Positions 1 through 7,051 of a DNA stretch of 64,000 bases are shown here, in pieces (position 1 is the first letter of the stretch; each line of letters starts with the position of its first letter). Both the position numbers and the translations under genes were made by a program. Origin of the DNA: Streptomyces sp. NBC_00576 (GTDB lineage: Bacteria; Actinomycetota; Actinomycetes; Streptomycetales; Streptomycetaceae); assembly GCF_036345175.1 (NCBI RefSeq), contig NZ_CP107780.1, positions 10,416,001-10,480,000 on the forward strand, read 5' to 3'. Under the pieces are notes generated by a model. That model was given only the letters and a program-made list of their open reading frames with translations, searched no databases and was not told the origin of the DNA.

Positions 1-357
1 GTCCGGATGACGCCGCCGGAACGCGGCGAGCAGCCCGGGGACATCGACCCCTCCGATGCACTGCTCCGCGCCCAGCGAGAGCGTCCCGCGCAGCACGCCC
101 TGTACGGCGGCCACGGCGTCGTGCGCCGCCCGCACCTGTGTCAGGATGCGTTCCGCCTCGCCCAGCAGCGCCCGCCCCGCCTCGGTGAGCGCCACCCGGC
201 GGGTGGTCCGCACGAACAGCGGGGTCTGCAGCTCCCGCTCCAGCGCACGGATGGAGGCCGACAGGCCCGACTGGGACACCATCAGCCGTTCGGCGGCCCG
301 GGTGAAGTGCTGGTCCTCCGCGACCGCGACGAAGTGCTGAAGATGGCGTAGCTCCAT
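1..357 (-). CDS. LysR-family transcriptional regulator (N-terminal part, cut by window edge)
   Basis: The reverse strand from the ATG at 357 reads MELRHLQHFVAVAEDQHFTR and continues with a typical LysR winged helix-turn-helix: AAERLMVSQSGLSASIRALE, then LFVRTTRRVALTEAGRALL, then a linker helix. The frame stays open to the window edge, so only about 119 residues of a roughly 300-residue protein are present and the effector domain is missing. It diverges from the aldo/keto reductase at 478, the usual LysR-target arrangement. The 120-bp gap contains an inverted repeat, ATCCG-N11-CGGAT, matching the T-N11-A form of LysR sites. Effector unknown. Confidence 0.9.
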   Translation of the reverse strand, partial: MELRHLQHFVAVAEDQHFTRAAERLMVSQSGLSASIRALERELQTPLFVRTTRRVALTEAGRALLGEAERILTQVRAAHDAVAAVQGVLRGTLSLGAEQCIGGVDVPGLLAAFRRRHPD

Positions 358-477
358 GATTGAGAAGCCTATCCGCTGAATTCCATCGGATTCTCCTGTT
401 GGACCACTGCCCGCCTGCGGGGGAAGAGTGGGACCAGCAATGATCACATCCGCTGTGCCAACCCTTCTGGAGTCGCG
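358..477. promoter_or_regulatory. Divergent LysR/AKR promoter region with LysR-type dyad
   Basis: The gap between the divergent LysR gene and the aldo/keto reductase contains ATCCG at 371-375 and CGGAT at 387-391, separated by 11 bases. Outer GAGA/TCTC arms extend the symmetry. This has the geometry of a LysR T-N11-A operator. Seen directly: the repeat. Inferred: its use by the LysR protein. Confidence 0.5.
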
Positions 478-1470
478 TTGTACACCGCACACACCGACCG
501 TTACGCGGACATGCCCTACCGACGCACCGGACGCAGCGGTCTGAAGCTCCCCGCGCTGTCGCTCGGCCTGTGGCACAACTTCGGCCCCGACCGTACGGTC
601 GACACCCAGCGCGCCATCCTGCGCCGCGCCTTCGATCTCGGCGTCACCCACTTCGACCTGGCCAACAACTACGGCCCGCCGCCCGGTGCCGCCGAGTCCG
701 CCCTGGGTGAGGCCCTCAAGGCCGACTTCGCCCCGTACCGCGACGAACTGGTGATCTCCACCAAGGCGGGCTACCTCATGTGGCCGGGCCCGTACGGCGA
801 ATGGGGCTCGCGCAAGTACCTGCTCTCCTCCCTCGACCAGAGCCTGACCCGCATGGGCCTGGACTACGTCGACATCTTCTACTCGCACCGCCCCGACCCT
901 GAGACTCCGCTGGAAGAGACGATGGGCGCCCTGCACACGGCCGTCCAGCAGGGCAAGGCGCTCTACGTCGGCATCTCCAACTACTCGCCGGAGCAGACCC
1001 GCGAGGCCGCCCGCATCCTGGCCGACCTGGGCACCCCGCTGCTGATCCACCAGCCCCGGTACTCGATGCTCGACCGCCGCCCGGAGGAGACGGGCCTGCT
1101 GGACGCGCTGGACGAGCTCCAGGTCGGCTCCATCGTCTTCTCCCCGCTGGAGCAGGGCGTGCTCACCGGCCGTTACCTCGACGGCATCCCGGCGGACTCG
1201 CGGGCGGCGAGCGACAGCCCCTTCCTCAACTCCGACCGGATCACCGAGGACCTGGTGCAGCAGCTGCGCGCCCTCGACGGCATCGCCAAGTCCCGCGGCC
1301 AGAGCCTGGCCCAGCTGGCCCTGGCCTGGGTCCTGCGCGGCGGCCGGGTGACCTCCGCCCTGGTCGGCGCGAGCAGCCCGCGGCAGCTGGAGGACAGCGT
1401 CGCGGCCATCGCCAACCTGGAGTTCTCCGACGAGGAGCTGGCCCGGATCGACGCCATCATCAAGGCCTGA
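478..1470 (+). CDS. Aldo/keto reductase (YghZ/GAP-reductase-like)
   Basis: A 330-residue NADPH-dependent aldo/keto reductase that would reduce aldehydes or ketones in the cytoplasm. The family tetrad is visible: Asp and Tyr in FDLANNYGPPPG, Lys in ISTKAGY and His in YSHRPDP. The C-terminal cofactor-binding segment contains SALVGASSPRQLEDS. The long insert TKAGYLMWPGPYGEWGSRKY is typical of the YghZ group, which acts on L-glyceraldehyde 3-phosphate and methylglyoxal-type aldehydes in E. coli. The TTG start at 478 is preceded by GGAG five bases upstream. An ATG at 511 is the alternative. It is probably controlled by the divergent LysR protein. The true substrate cannot be told from sequence. 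Confidence 0.9.
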   Translation: MYTAHTDRYADMPYRRTGRSGLKLPALSLGLWHNFGPDRTVDTQRAILRRAFDLGVTHFDLANNYGPPPGAAESALGEALKADFAPYRDELVISTKAGYLMWPGPYGEWGSRKYLLSSLDQSLTRMGLDYVDIFYSHRPDPETPLEETMGALHTAVQQGKALYVGISNYSPEQTREAARILADLGTPLLIHQPRYSMLDRRPEETGLLDALDELQVGSIVFSPLEQGVLTGRYLDGIPADSRAASDSPFLNSDRITEDLVQQLRALDGIAKSRGQSLAQLALAWVLRGGRVTSALVGASSPRQLEDSVAAIANLEFSDEELARIDAIIKA

Positions 1471-1496
1471 TCTTTTCCCGGTCCTTCCTGGCTCCG

Positions 1497-1793
1497 TTAT
1501 GAACGGAACCGCTCGGCCAGCCGTACTGTCACGGTGGCACCCTCTTCCTTTCCGATGGCCTTCCGGATCTCGGCCTTCACGGGGAGTTTGTGGGTGCCGT
1601 CGCCCAGCGCCATGAACGAGCTGCGGAAAGGCTGCCCGTCGATCGTCCCGCCGACCTTGACCAGGCCTCGGGTGCCGAAGAACGTGACGGATTCCGGCCA
1701 GACCAGGTAGGTCCAGCCGCCGGGTGCCGGGCTTTTTCGCAGTACTGCTGTGAATTCCTCGTCGATCTTGTCGACTTTTTCGCTGGTGGCCAT
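1497..1793 (-). CDS. DUF1905 domain protein
   Basis: A small soluble protein of 98 residues from the ATG at 1793. GGAGGG lies seven bases upstream of this start and overlaps a second in-frame ATG at 1805, so 1793 is the preferred start. The motif WPESVTFFGTRGLVKVGGTI followed by FRSSFMALGDGTHKLPVKAEIRKAIG matches the DUF1905 beta-barrel fold, often found fused to or beside YdeI-type proteins. It has no signal peptide and its biochemical role is unknown. It is convergent with the aldo/keto reductase. A strong dyad lies immediately upstream at 1808-1836. Confidence 0.8.
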   Translation of the reverse strand: MATSEKVDKIDEEFTAVLRKSPAPGGWTYLVWPESVTFFGTRGLVKVGGTIDGQPFRSSFMALGDGTHKLPVKAEIRKAIGKEEGATVTVRLAERFRS

Positions 1794-1805
1794 GGGGCCC
1801 TCCAT

Positions 1806-2124
1806 TTCCAGTGGTCTTCGCTCAAGAGACCACTGGGAAGCTGAAACTCATCGCGAATCCCATGATCTTCGAGAATCTCCGGGGATCCGGTCGCAGGAAA
1901 AGAGACTCTCCCGTCGGATTCCGGTCCATACCTGTCTTGAATATGCCAGGAGAATGCGTGGAGACTGGCTGGAAAGGCGTGGTGACAGAGTGTCAATAGT
2001 GAAGATACTCAACTGGTAGAACAGTGCACCACTGAGTGACCATCGAGTGACCAGCACCAATGTGTACAGCGAGTGAGTCGCAGGGAAAGCGAGGCACGGC
2101 CGGCGGGCGATCGGGGGAAAGATC
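1806..2124. other. Gene-poor, lower-GC stretch with a 10-bp dyad
   Basis: No convincing gene is seen here, and base composition is visibly more A/T-rich than on both sides. CCAGTGGTCT (1808-1817) and AGACCACTGG (1827-1836) form a perfect inverted repeat around a 9-base loop, just upstream of the DUF1905 start. It could be an operator or a 5' UTR hairpin. Confidence 0.4.
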
Positions 2125-2535
2125 GTGCACGACGAGTTCCTTTGCCATGTCACGGCGTACGGCGTCTGTGCGGGCCGACGTATCGGCGTACCGCTGGGTA
2201 CCTATCGCGCGCCCACCCTGGCGCTGGCCCTGTGGTGGTTACGGGACCGCGCGAACTGGATCGCCGAACGGCTCGACCCGCAGCCCGACGAACCGTACTT
2301 CCCGCCGAACTCGCTCATCCCGGTGGCCGCCACCACACCCGACGTGCCCGGCCTGCTGCGCGCCTGGTCCATGGACCCGTACCAACAGGAGCTGGTCGCC
2401 GACGAGTTGGCGGCCGGCAGGCTCGTCCGGATCGCCACGTACGACGAGACCACCGAGTACGAACTGCTCGCCGAGTCCGTGGACGCGCTGCGGATGCAGC
2501 GGACCAACCCGGCACTGGTCGTACCGGTCGCCTAG
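2125..2535 (+). CDS. Hypothetical protein
   Basis: A 136-residue soluble protein that I do not recognise. The GTG start at 2125 follows a purine-rich GGGGGAAAG. The protein is acidic, with an N-terminal hydrophobic patch (LALALWWLRDRANWIAERL) and a middle segment PFPPNSLIPVAATTPD-like in proline content. There is no signal peptide, transmembrane segment or clear catalytic motif. Codon use and third-position GC are those of a real Streptomyces gene. It lies 67 bases before the FHA-ABC gene on the same strand. The separate -10 element for that gene argues against strict co-transcription. Confidence 0.65.
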   Translation: MHDEFLCHVTAYGVCAGRRIGVPLGTYRAPTLALALWWLRDRANWIAERLDPQPDEPYFPPNSLIPVAATTPDVPGLLRAWSMDPYQQELVADELAAGRLVRIATYDETTEYELLAESVDALRMQRTNPALVVPVA

Positions 2536-2569
2536 CCGACGGGGCTTCCGGCCCCTGGGGCTGACCAGG

Positions 2570-2602
2570 CGTATATACGGACGAATCGCTAGAATTCTGG
2601 GC
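2570..2602 (+). promoter_or_regulatory. Candidate leaderless promoter of the FHA-ABC gene
   Basis: TAGAAT at 2590-2595 is a good -10 element ending seven bases before the ATG at 2603, and no Shine-Dalgarno sequence lies between. This is the spacing of leaderless actinobacterial mRNAs. Upstream is the perfect palindrome CGTATATACG (2570-2579), placed where a -35 or operator would be. No good -35 hexamer is evident. Confidence 0.4.
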
Positions 2603-4945
2603 ATGGTAGACCGCTCGGTCGCGCCGGCTGCGCCCGAACTCGTCCTGGAGACGGCGACGGGTTCCACGGTGATGAGCCCGGGCCACGACTATCACGTCGG
2701 ACGCGACCCGCTCAGCGAGATCGTCATCGAAGACGCCCGGGTCTCGTGGCACCACGCGGTGCTCAGGCCCGAGGACGACCACTGGACGGTCGAGGACGAG
2801 AACAGCACCAACGGTACGTACGCCGACGGCCTGCGCGTCCGCGAACGGGACGTCGGACCCGGCAGCGTCCTGCGCTTCGGCAGCCCCGCCGACGGCCCGC
2901 GAGCCGTCCTCGTCACCCCGGCCCCGCCGGCCCGTGAACGCCCCTCGGCGGTCTCCATGCCGGCCATGACCGGCACCTTCCGGCAGCCCACCACCGTGCG
3001 GCCACTGTCCGCCCCTACCGTCCGCATCGGCCGCGCCCCAGACAACGACCTGGTCGTCGACGACCTCCTCGTCTCCCGGCGGCATGCCGAACTGCGCGCC
3101 CACCCGGACGGGACGTACGAGATCGTCGACCTAGGCAGCCACAACGGCACGTTTCTCAACGGCCGGCCCGTCGGCCGGGGAACTGTCACTCCCGGGGACA
3201 TCGTCGGGGTCGGCCACTCCGCGTTCTGCCTGGTCGGCGACCAGCTCCAGGAGTACGTCGACACCGGCGAGGTCTCCCTCGACGTCCAGGAGCTCACCGT
3301 CGCCGTCGACCACGGCCGCAAGACGCTCCTGGAGGGCGTGTCCTTCCCGGTGGGGGAGAAGTGCCTGCTCGCGGTCGTCGGTCCCAGCGGCGCCGGCAAG
3401 TCCACCCTCCTCAACGCCCTGACCGGCCAGCGCCCCGCCGACCACGGCACGGTCCTGTACGACGGGCGCGACCTCTACCGCGACTACGCAGAACTGCGCC
3501 AGCGCATCGGCCTGGTCCCGCAGGACGACATCCTGCACGCCCAGCTGACCGTGCGCGGGGCTCTCACCTACGCCGCCGAACTGCGCTTTCCGCAGGACAC
3601 CGCGAAGGCGGAGCGACGCGCACGCGTCGACGAGGTGGTGCGCGAACTCGGCCTGGAACAGCGGGTCCACCAGCCCGTGCACAGCCTCTCCGGCGGCCAG
3701 CGCAAGCGGGTCAGCGTGGCCCTGGAGCTGCTCACCAAACCGTCCCTGCTCTTCCTCGACGAACCGACCTCGGGCCTCGATCCGGGGATGGACCGCTCGG
3801 TGATGCACATGCTGCGCGGCCTCGCCGACGACGGCCGGACCGTCATCGTCGTCACCCACAGCGTGCTCAGCCTCGACGTCTGCGACCGGCTGCTCGTGCT
3901 CGCGCCCGGTGGCAAGGTCGCGTACTACGGGCCGCCCGAGGACACGCTCGCCTACTTCGGGTACGAGCAGTGGCCGGAGGCGTTCGAGGCCTTCGAACGT
4001 GACCAGGCACGGGACTGGGCGGGGGACTACCGTGCCTCGCCGTTCCACCGGCAGTACATCGTCAACTCGACCGCCCAGCCACGGCTGCCGAGGCCGGGCC
4101 CGGTCGACGCGGCCCCGCCACCGCCCAAGCCGCAGAGCTGGGGCGCCCAGCTGAGCACCCTGGTCCGCCGCTACACCGCCGCGCTGAGCGCCGACCGCAC
4201 CTTCCTCGCCATCATGGTCGCGCTGCCGTTCGTCATGGGCGCGATGGCCCGGGCGCTGGCGGGCGGCAAGTTGACCCAGGAGACGGCGATGAACGCGCTG
4301 CTCATCCTGTGTGTCGGCGGCGTCCTGACGGGGGCGGCCAACGCCGTGCGCGAACTGGTCAAGGAACGCGTGATCTACCAGCGCGAACGGGCCGTCGGCC
4401 TGTCCAGATCGGCGTACCTGATGTCGAAGGTCGTGGTCCTCGGGACGATCACCGTCGCCCAGGCCGTCGTGCTGACCCTCGTCGCCCTCCTCGGCGTCGA
4501 CCTCAACGCACCCGGAGGGAAAGGGGTGTTGATGCCACCCCTCGTGGAACTCACGGTCGCCGTCGCGCTGCTCTCCTTCACGGCGATGATGCTCGGCCTG
4601 CTGGTCTCGGCACTCGTCCGAAAGGAGGAGGTGACGATGCCGCTGCTCGTGCTCCTGGCCATCGTCCAGGTCGTGTTCTGCGGGGCCCTGCTCAAACTCG
4701 ACGGCGTCCCCGGCATCGAACAGCTCTCCTGGCTGGTGCCCTCGCGGTGGGCGCTCGGCGCGATGGCGGGCACGATCGGACTGTCGCGGATCGTCCCGGG
4801 CGAACTGACCGCCGATCCGCTGTTCGAACACTCGGCCTGGGTCTGGCTGCTCAACGCGGGCATGCTGGTCGTGCTCTCGGTGGCGTTCGGGTACATGGTC
4901 CTGCGGCTGCTGCGGCGGCACGAACCGGCTGTCATGCGGAAGTAG
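2603..4945 (+). CDS. FHA-FHA ABC transporter (ATPase-permease fusion, ABCG-like)
   Basis: A 780-residue fusion. Two forkhead-associated domains (about residues 25-95 and 140-210, each with GR...SRRHA/SWHHA and NGT motifs) would bind phosphothreonine peptides. The ATPase (about 225-440) has Walker A GPSGAGKST, signature LSGGQRKRVS and Walker B LLFLDEPTSGLD. A proline-rich linker follows, then an ABC2-type permease with about six membrane segments (about 515-770). This layout is the half-transporter ABCG/WHITE type known in actinobacteria and in Mycobacterium (Rv1747-like), where Ser/Thr kinases phosphorylate the transporter and FHA domains read the mark. The downstream SH3-like and kinase genes support the same control here. 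The start is the ATG after a candidate -10; the open frame extends further upstream without a good start. Cargo unknown. Confidence 0.9.
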   Translation: MVDRSVAPAAPELVLETATGSTVMSPGHDYHVGRDPLSEIVIEDARVSWHHAVLRPEDDHWTVEDENSTNGTYADGLRVRERDVGPGSVLRFGSPADGPRAVLVTPAPPARERPSAVSMPAMTGTFRQPTTVRPLSAPTVRIGRAPDNDLVVDDLLVSRRHAELRAHPDGTYEIVDLGSHNGTFLNGRPVGRGTVTPGDIVGVGHSAFCLVGDQLQEYVDTGEVSLDVQELTVAVDHGRKTLLEGVSFPVGEKCLLAVVGPSGAGKSTLLNALTGQRPADHGTVLYDGRDLYRDYAELRQRIGLVPQDDILHAQLTVRGALTYAAELRFPQDTAKAERRARVDEVVRELGLEQRVHQPVHSLSGGQRKRVSVALELLTKPSLLFLDEPTSGLDPGMDRSVMHMLRGLADDGRTVIVVTHSVLSLDVCDRLLVLAPGGKVAYYGPPEDTLAYFGYEQWPEAFEAFERDQARDWAGDYRASPFHRQYIVNSTAQPRLPRPGPVDAAPPPPKPQSWGAQLSTLVRRYTAALSADRTFLAIMVALPFVMGAMARALAGGKLTQETAMNALLILCVGGVLTGAANAVRELVKERVIYQRERAVGLSRSAYLMSKVVVLGTITVAQAVVLTLVALLGVDLNAPGGKGVLMPPLVELTVAVALLSFTAMMLGLLVSALVRKEEVTMPLLVLLAIVQVVFCGALLKLDGVPGIEQLSWLVPSRWALGAMAGTIGLSRIVPGELTADPLFEHSAWVWLLNAGMLVVLSVAFGYMVLRLLRRHEPAVMRK

Positions 4946-4959
4946 AGGGGGTGGGTGAG

Positions 4960-5562
4960 ATGACGTCCCCCGGATTCCGCATCTCCGGGTTCCGGCCCAC
5001 GCACGTCGTCCCGCAGGACGGCCTGGCCACCTGGGAGGAGCCTGACCCGTCCCGGCCCACCGTGCCGCTCGACGCGCTGCTGCCGGTCGAGCTGGTCGAA
5101 CGGCGTGGCGACTGGGGGCACGTCCGGTGCGCGAACGGCTGGTCCGCCTGGGTCGACGGGCGGCTCCTGGTCGCCGTACCGCAGGACCCGCCCGCCGCCG
5201 GCGCCCCGCTCGCCCGCACCGCCGACCCACGCCCACTGCTGGCCCGCGCGGAACAGGCGCTGGCCCGGTACCGCGGCGCCGTGGAGGAGCTGACCGGGGG
5301 CGCACTCGACGGGGAGTCGTTCCGGGACCGCACGCACGGACAGCGCATCGGGATCGTCGTCGACGGCGAGTCCGTGTGGCTGTACGACGCCGAGCACGAG
5401 CGCTGGGTGTACACCGACGGCACCCGGGTGAGCACGTACGCCGCCGACCGGGAACCCGCGACCTCCGCCCGGGAGCCGACCCAGGTGGTGCCCGACCTGG
5501 GTCACGCGCCCACCCAGATCGTCAGGGACGGCGGCATCGGCAGTGCAGACGGTGGCGGCTGA
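4960..5562 (+). CDS. SH3-like protein with PTQ-hydrophobic motifs, partner of FHA-ABC and kinase
   Basis: A 200-residue soluble protein of no named family that I can assign. Residues about 30-70 (LVERRGDWGHVRCANGWSAW) resemble a bacterial SH3 fold. A second segment around residues 120-160 (GQRIGIVVDGESVWLYDAEH, then WVYTDGTRV) is unassigned. The tail carries PTQVV (Thr174) and PTQIV (Thr185), plus PTHVV near the N-terminus. These resemble the PTQMV of the adjacent kinase and could be phosphothreonine sites for the FHA domains. The start follows GGGGGTGGGTGAG, 14 bases after the transporter stop. Its stop overlaps the kinase start by one base (TGATG), so translation is coupled. Confidence 0.75.
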   Translation: MTSPGFRISGFRPTHVVPQDGLATWEEPDPSRPTVPLDALLPVELVERRGDWGHVRCANGWSAWVDGRLLVAVPQDPPAAGAPLARTADPRPLLARAEQALARYRGAVEELTGGALDGESFRDRTHGQRIGIVVDGESVWLYDAEHERWVYTDGTRVSTYAADREPATSAREPTQVVPDLGHAPTQIVRDGGIGSADGGG

Positions 5563-6578
5563 TGGCGCGCGACCCGGACCACGACACGCGGTCGCACGCG
5601 GGACGACCCTCCGACCTGCTCGGGAAGCAGATCGCCGGCTACCGCGTCGAGGAGGAGATCGGCCGCGGTGGCATGGCCGTGGTCTACCGGGCCCGGGACC
5701 TGCGGCTCGACCGCACTGTCGCCCTGAAACTCCTCGCCCCCGAACTCGCCCGCAACGACACCTTCCGCAAACGCTTCACCCACGAGTCCCGGGTGGCCGC
5801 CGCGATCGACCATCCGCACATCGTCCCGGTCTTCGAGGCCGACGAGACGGACGGCATCCTCTACATCGCCATGCGGTACGTCGCCGGCAGCGACCTGCGT
5901 CATCTCCTCGACAACAAGGGCCCGTTGCCGCTCCCCGACGCCCTCCGCATCGCCGCCCAGGTGGCCTCGGCGCTCGACGCCGCCCACGACCACGGCCTGG
6001 TCCACCGGGACGTCAAACCCGGCAACATCCTGGTCGCCCGGGGCACCGACACCGACCACCCCGAGCACGTCTACCTCACCGACTTCGGCCTGACCAAGAA
6101 GTCGCTGTCACTCACCGGCTTCACGACCGTCGGCCAGTTCGTCGGCACCCTCGACTACGTGGCTCCCGAGCAGATCTCGGGGCGCCCGGTCGACGGCCGC
6201 TGCGACGTCTACGGCTTCGCCTGCGTCGTCCACGAGACCCTGACGGGCCGCCCGCCCTTCCAACGCGACGACGACATGGCCCTGTTGTGGGCCCACCAGT
6301 ACGACCAGCCCCCGCCTGTGACCGAGCAGCGCCCCGAACTCCCCGCCGCCGTCGACCCGGTGTTCGCGAAGGCCCTCGCCAAGAGCCCCGACGACCGCTA
6401 CGACTCCTGCCTCGACTTCGTCGCCGCCCTCCGCGCGGCCTCGACAGGAGCCGTGCACGCGGGCCACACACCCACGCAGATGGTCCGGTCGTCCGGGTCG
6501 GGCGAGGAAGGGCCACCGCGGCCACCGGTCTGGGCCCGCCCGGTGTTCACCCGGGAGGGCCACCGGCGGTCGGGGTAA
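5562..6578 (+). CDS. Ser/Thr protein kinase (Hanks type, no membrane anchor)
   Basis: A 338-residue eukaryotic-type kinase. It has a glycine loop GRGGMAVVYRA near residue 36, catalytic Lys56 in VALKLLAP, catalytic loop HRDVKPGN (Asp150), DFGLTKK (Asp174) and an APEQ segment before VDGRCDVYGFACVV. The PknB group in actinobacteria normally carries a membrane helix and PASTA repeats. This kinase stops soon after the catalytic domain, has no membrane helix and ends in a short proline-rich tail with PTQMV (Thr305). It is translationally coupled to the SH3-like gene. The context implies that it phosphorylates the SH3-like protein, itself or the FHA-ABC transporter. Confidence 0.92.
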   Translation: MARDPDHDTRSHAGRPSDLLGKQIAGYRVEEEIGRGGMAVVYRARDLRLDRTVALKLLAPELARNDTFRKRFTHESRVAAAIDHPHIVPVFEADETDGILYIAMRYVAGSDLRHLLDNKGPLPLPDALRIAAQVASALDAAHDHGLVHRDVKPGNILVARGTDTDHPEHVYLTDFGLTKKSLSLTGFTTVGQFVGTLDYVAPEQISGRPVDGRCDVYGFACVVHETLTGRPPFQRDDDMALLWAHQYDQPPPVTEQRPELPAAVDPVFAKALAKSPDDRYDSCLDFVAALRAASTGAVHAGHTPTQMVRSSGSGEEGPPRPPVWARPVFTREGHRRSG

Positions 6579-6605
6579 CCGGCCCTGGGCGACGTGCGGT
6601 TGGTC

Positions 6606-7013
6606 CTACGGCCGCCCGAGCCCGCCCAACGGCACCCGTCGCGCGGACACCTTCCGGTACGAGATGCGCCAGCCCCCGTCGACCCGCACCACCGTGTCGT
6701 CGTACGTCACCGAGCCGCAGTTGCCGTCGGCCATGACTCCCAGTCCCTTGGAGCGGGCGTGGACCTGGCCGTCGGTCGTCTCGGTGACGACCACGTTCGT
6801 GACGTGGTGGGCCACGGGATTCGCCGCGCCGAGGGCGAGTGCCGCGTCCGTGAGCGCGACGAGGCCGGTGACCCGGTCCTGGCCGAAGTCGGAGAGGTCG
6901 TACACCACGTCCGGGGTGAACACCTCCGCCGTGCGGTCGAGGTGTCCTTCGTCGACGAGGTGACCGTGCAGCGCGATCAACTCCGTGACGGCCAGCCGGT
7001 CTTCGACACTCAA
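6606..7013 (-). CDS. SnoaL-like (NTF2-fold) protein
   Basis: A 135-residue protein of the SnoaL_4/NTF2-like cone fold. It begins LSVEDRLAVTELIALHGHLV, followed by FTPDVVYDLSDFG, HHVTNVVVTETTDGQVHARS and a C-terminal GGWRISYRKVSARR strand. Such folds bind small hydrophobic ligands and include cyclases, dehydratases and isomerases; here no catalytic assignment is possible. The only start codon in frame after the upstream stop is the TTG at 7013. The gene follows the streptophobe gene by 38 bases on the same strand and is probably co-transcribed. It is convergent with the kinase. Confidence 0.8.
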   Translation of the reverse strand: MSVEDRLAVTELIALHGHLVDEGHLDRTAEVFTPDVVYDLSDFGQDRVTGLVALTDAALALGAANPVAHHVTNVVVTETTDGQVHARSKGLGVMADGNCGSVTYDDTVVRVDGGWRISYRKVSARRVPLGGLGRP

Positions 7014-7051
7014 CGTACTGGGGCCACGCTCCCACGGTGTCGGACCCTCGA

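Noticed and set aside
1811..1999. A 62-codon plus-strand frame in the low-GC gap
   Set aside because: No ribosome site, poor codon bias and no similarity that I recognise.
3131..5305. A 724-codon open frame on the minus strand opposite the FHA-ABC gene
   Set aside because: It is the GC-bias shadow of a gene with clear domains; its translation is low-complexity (Arg/Gln/His/Ala-rich) and shows no family motif.
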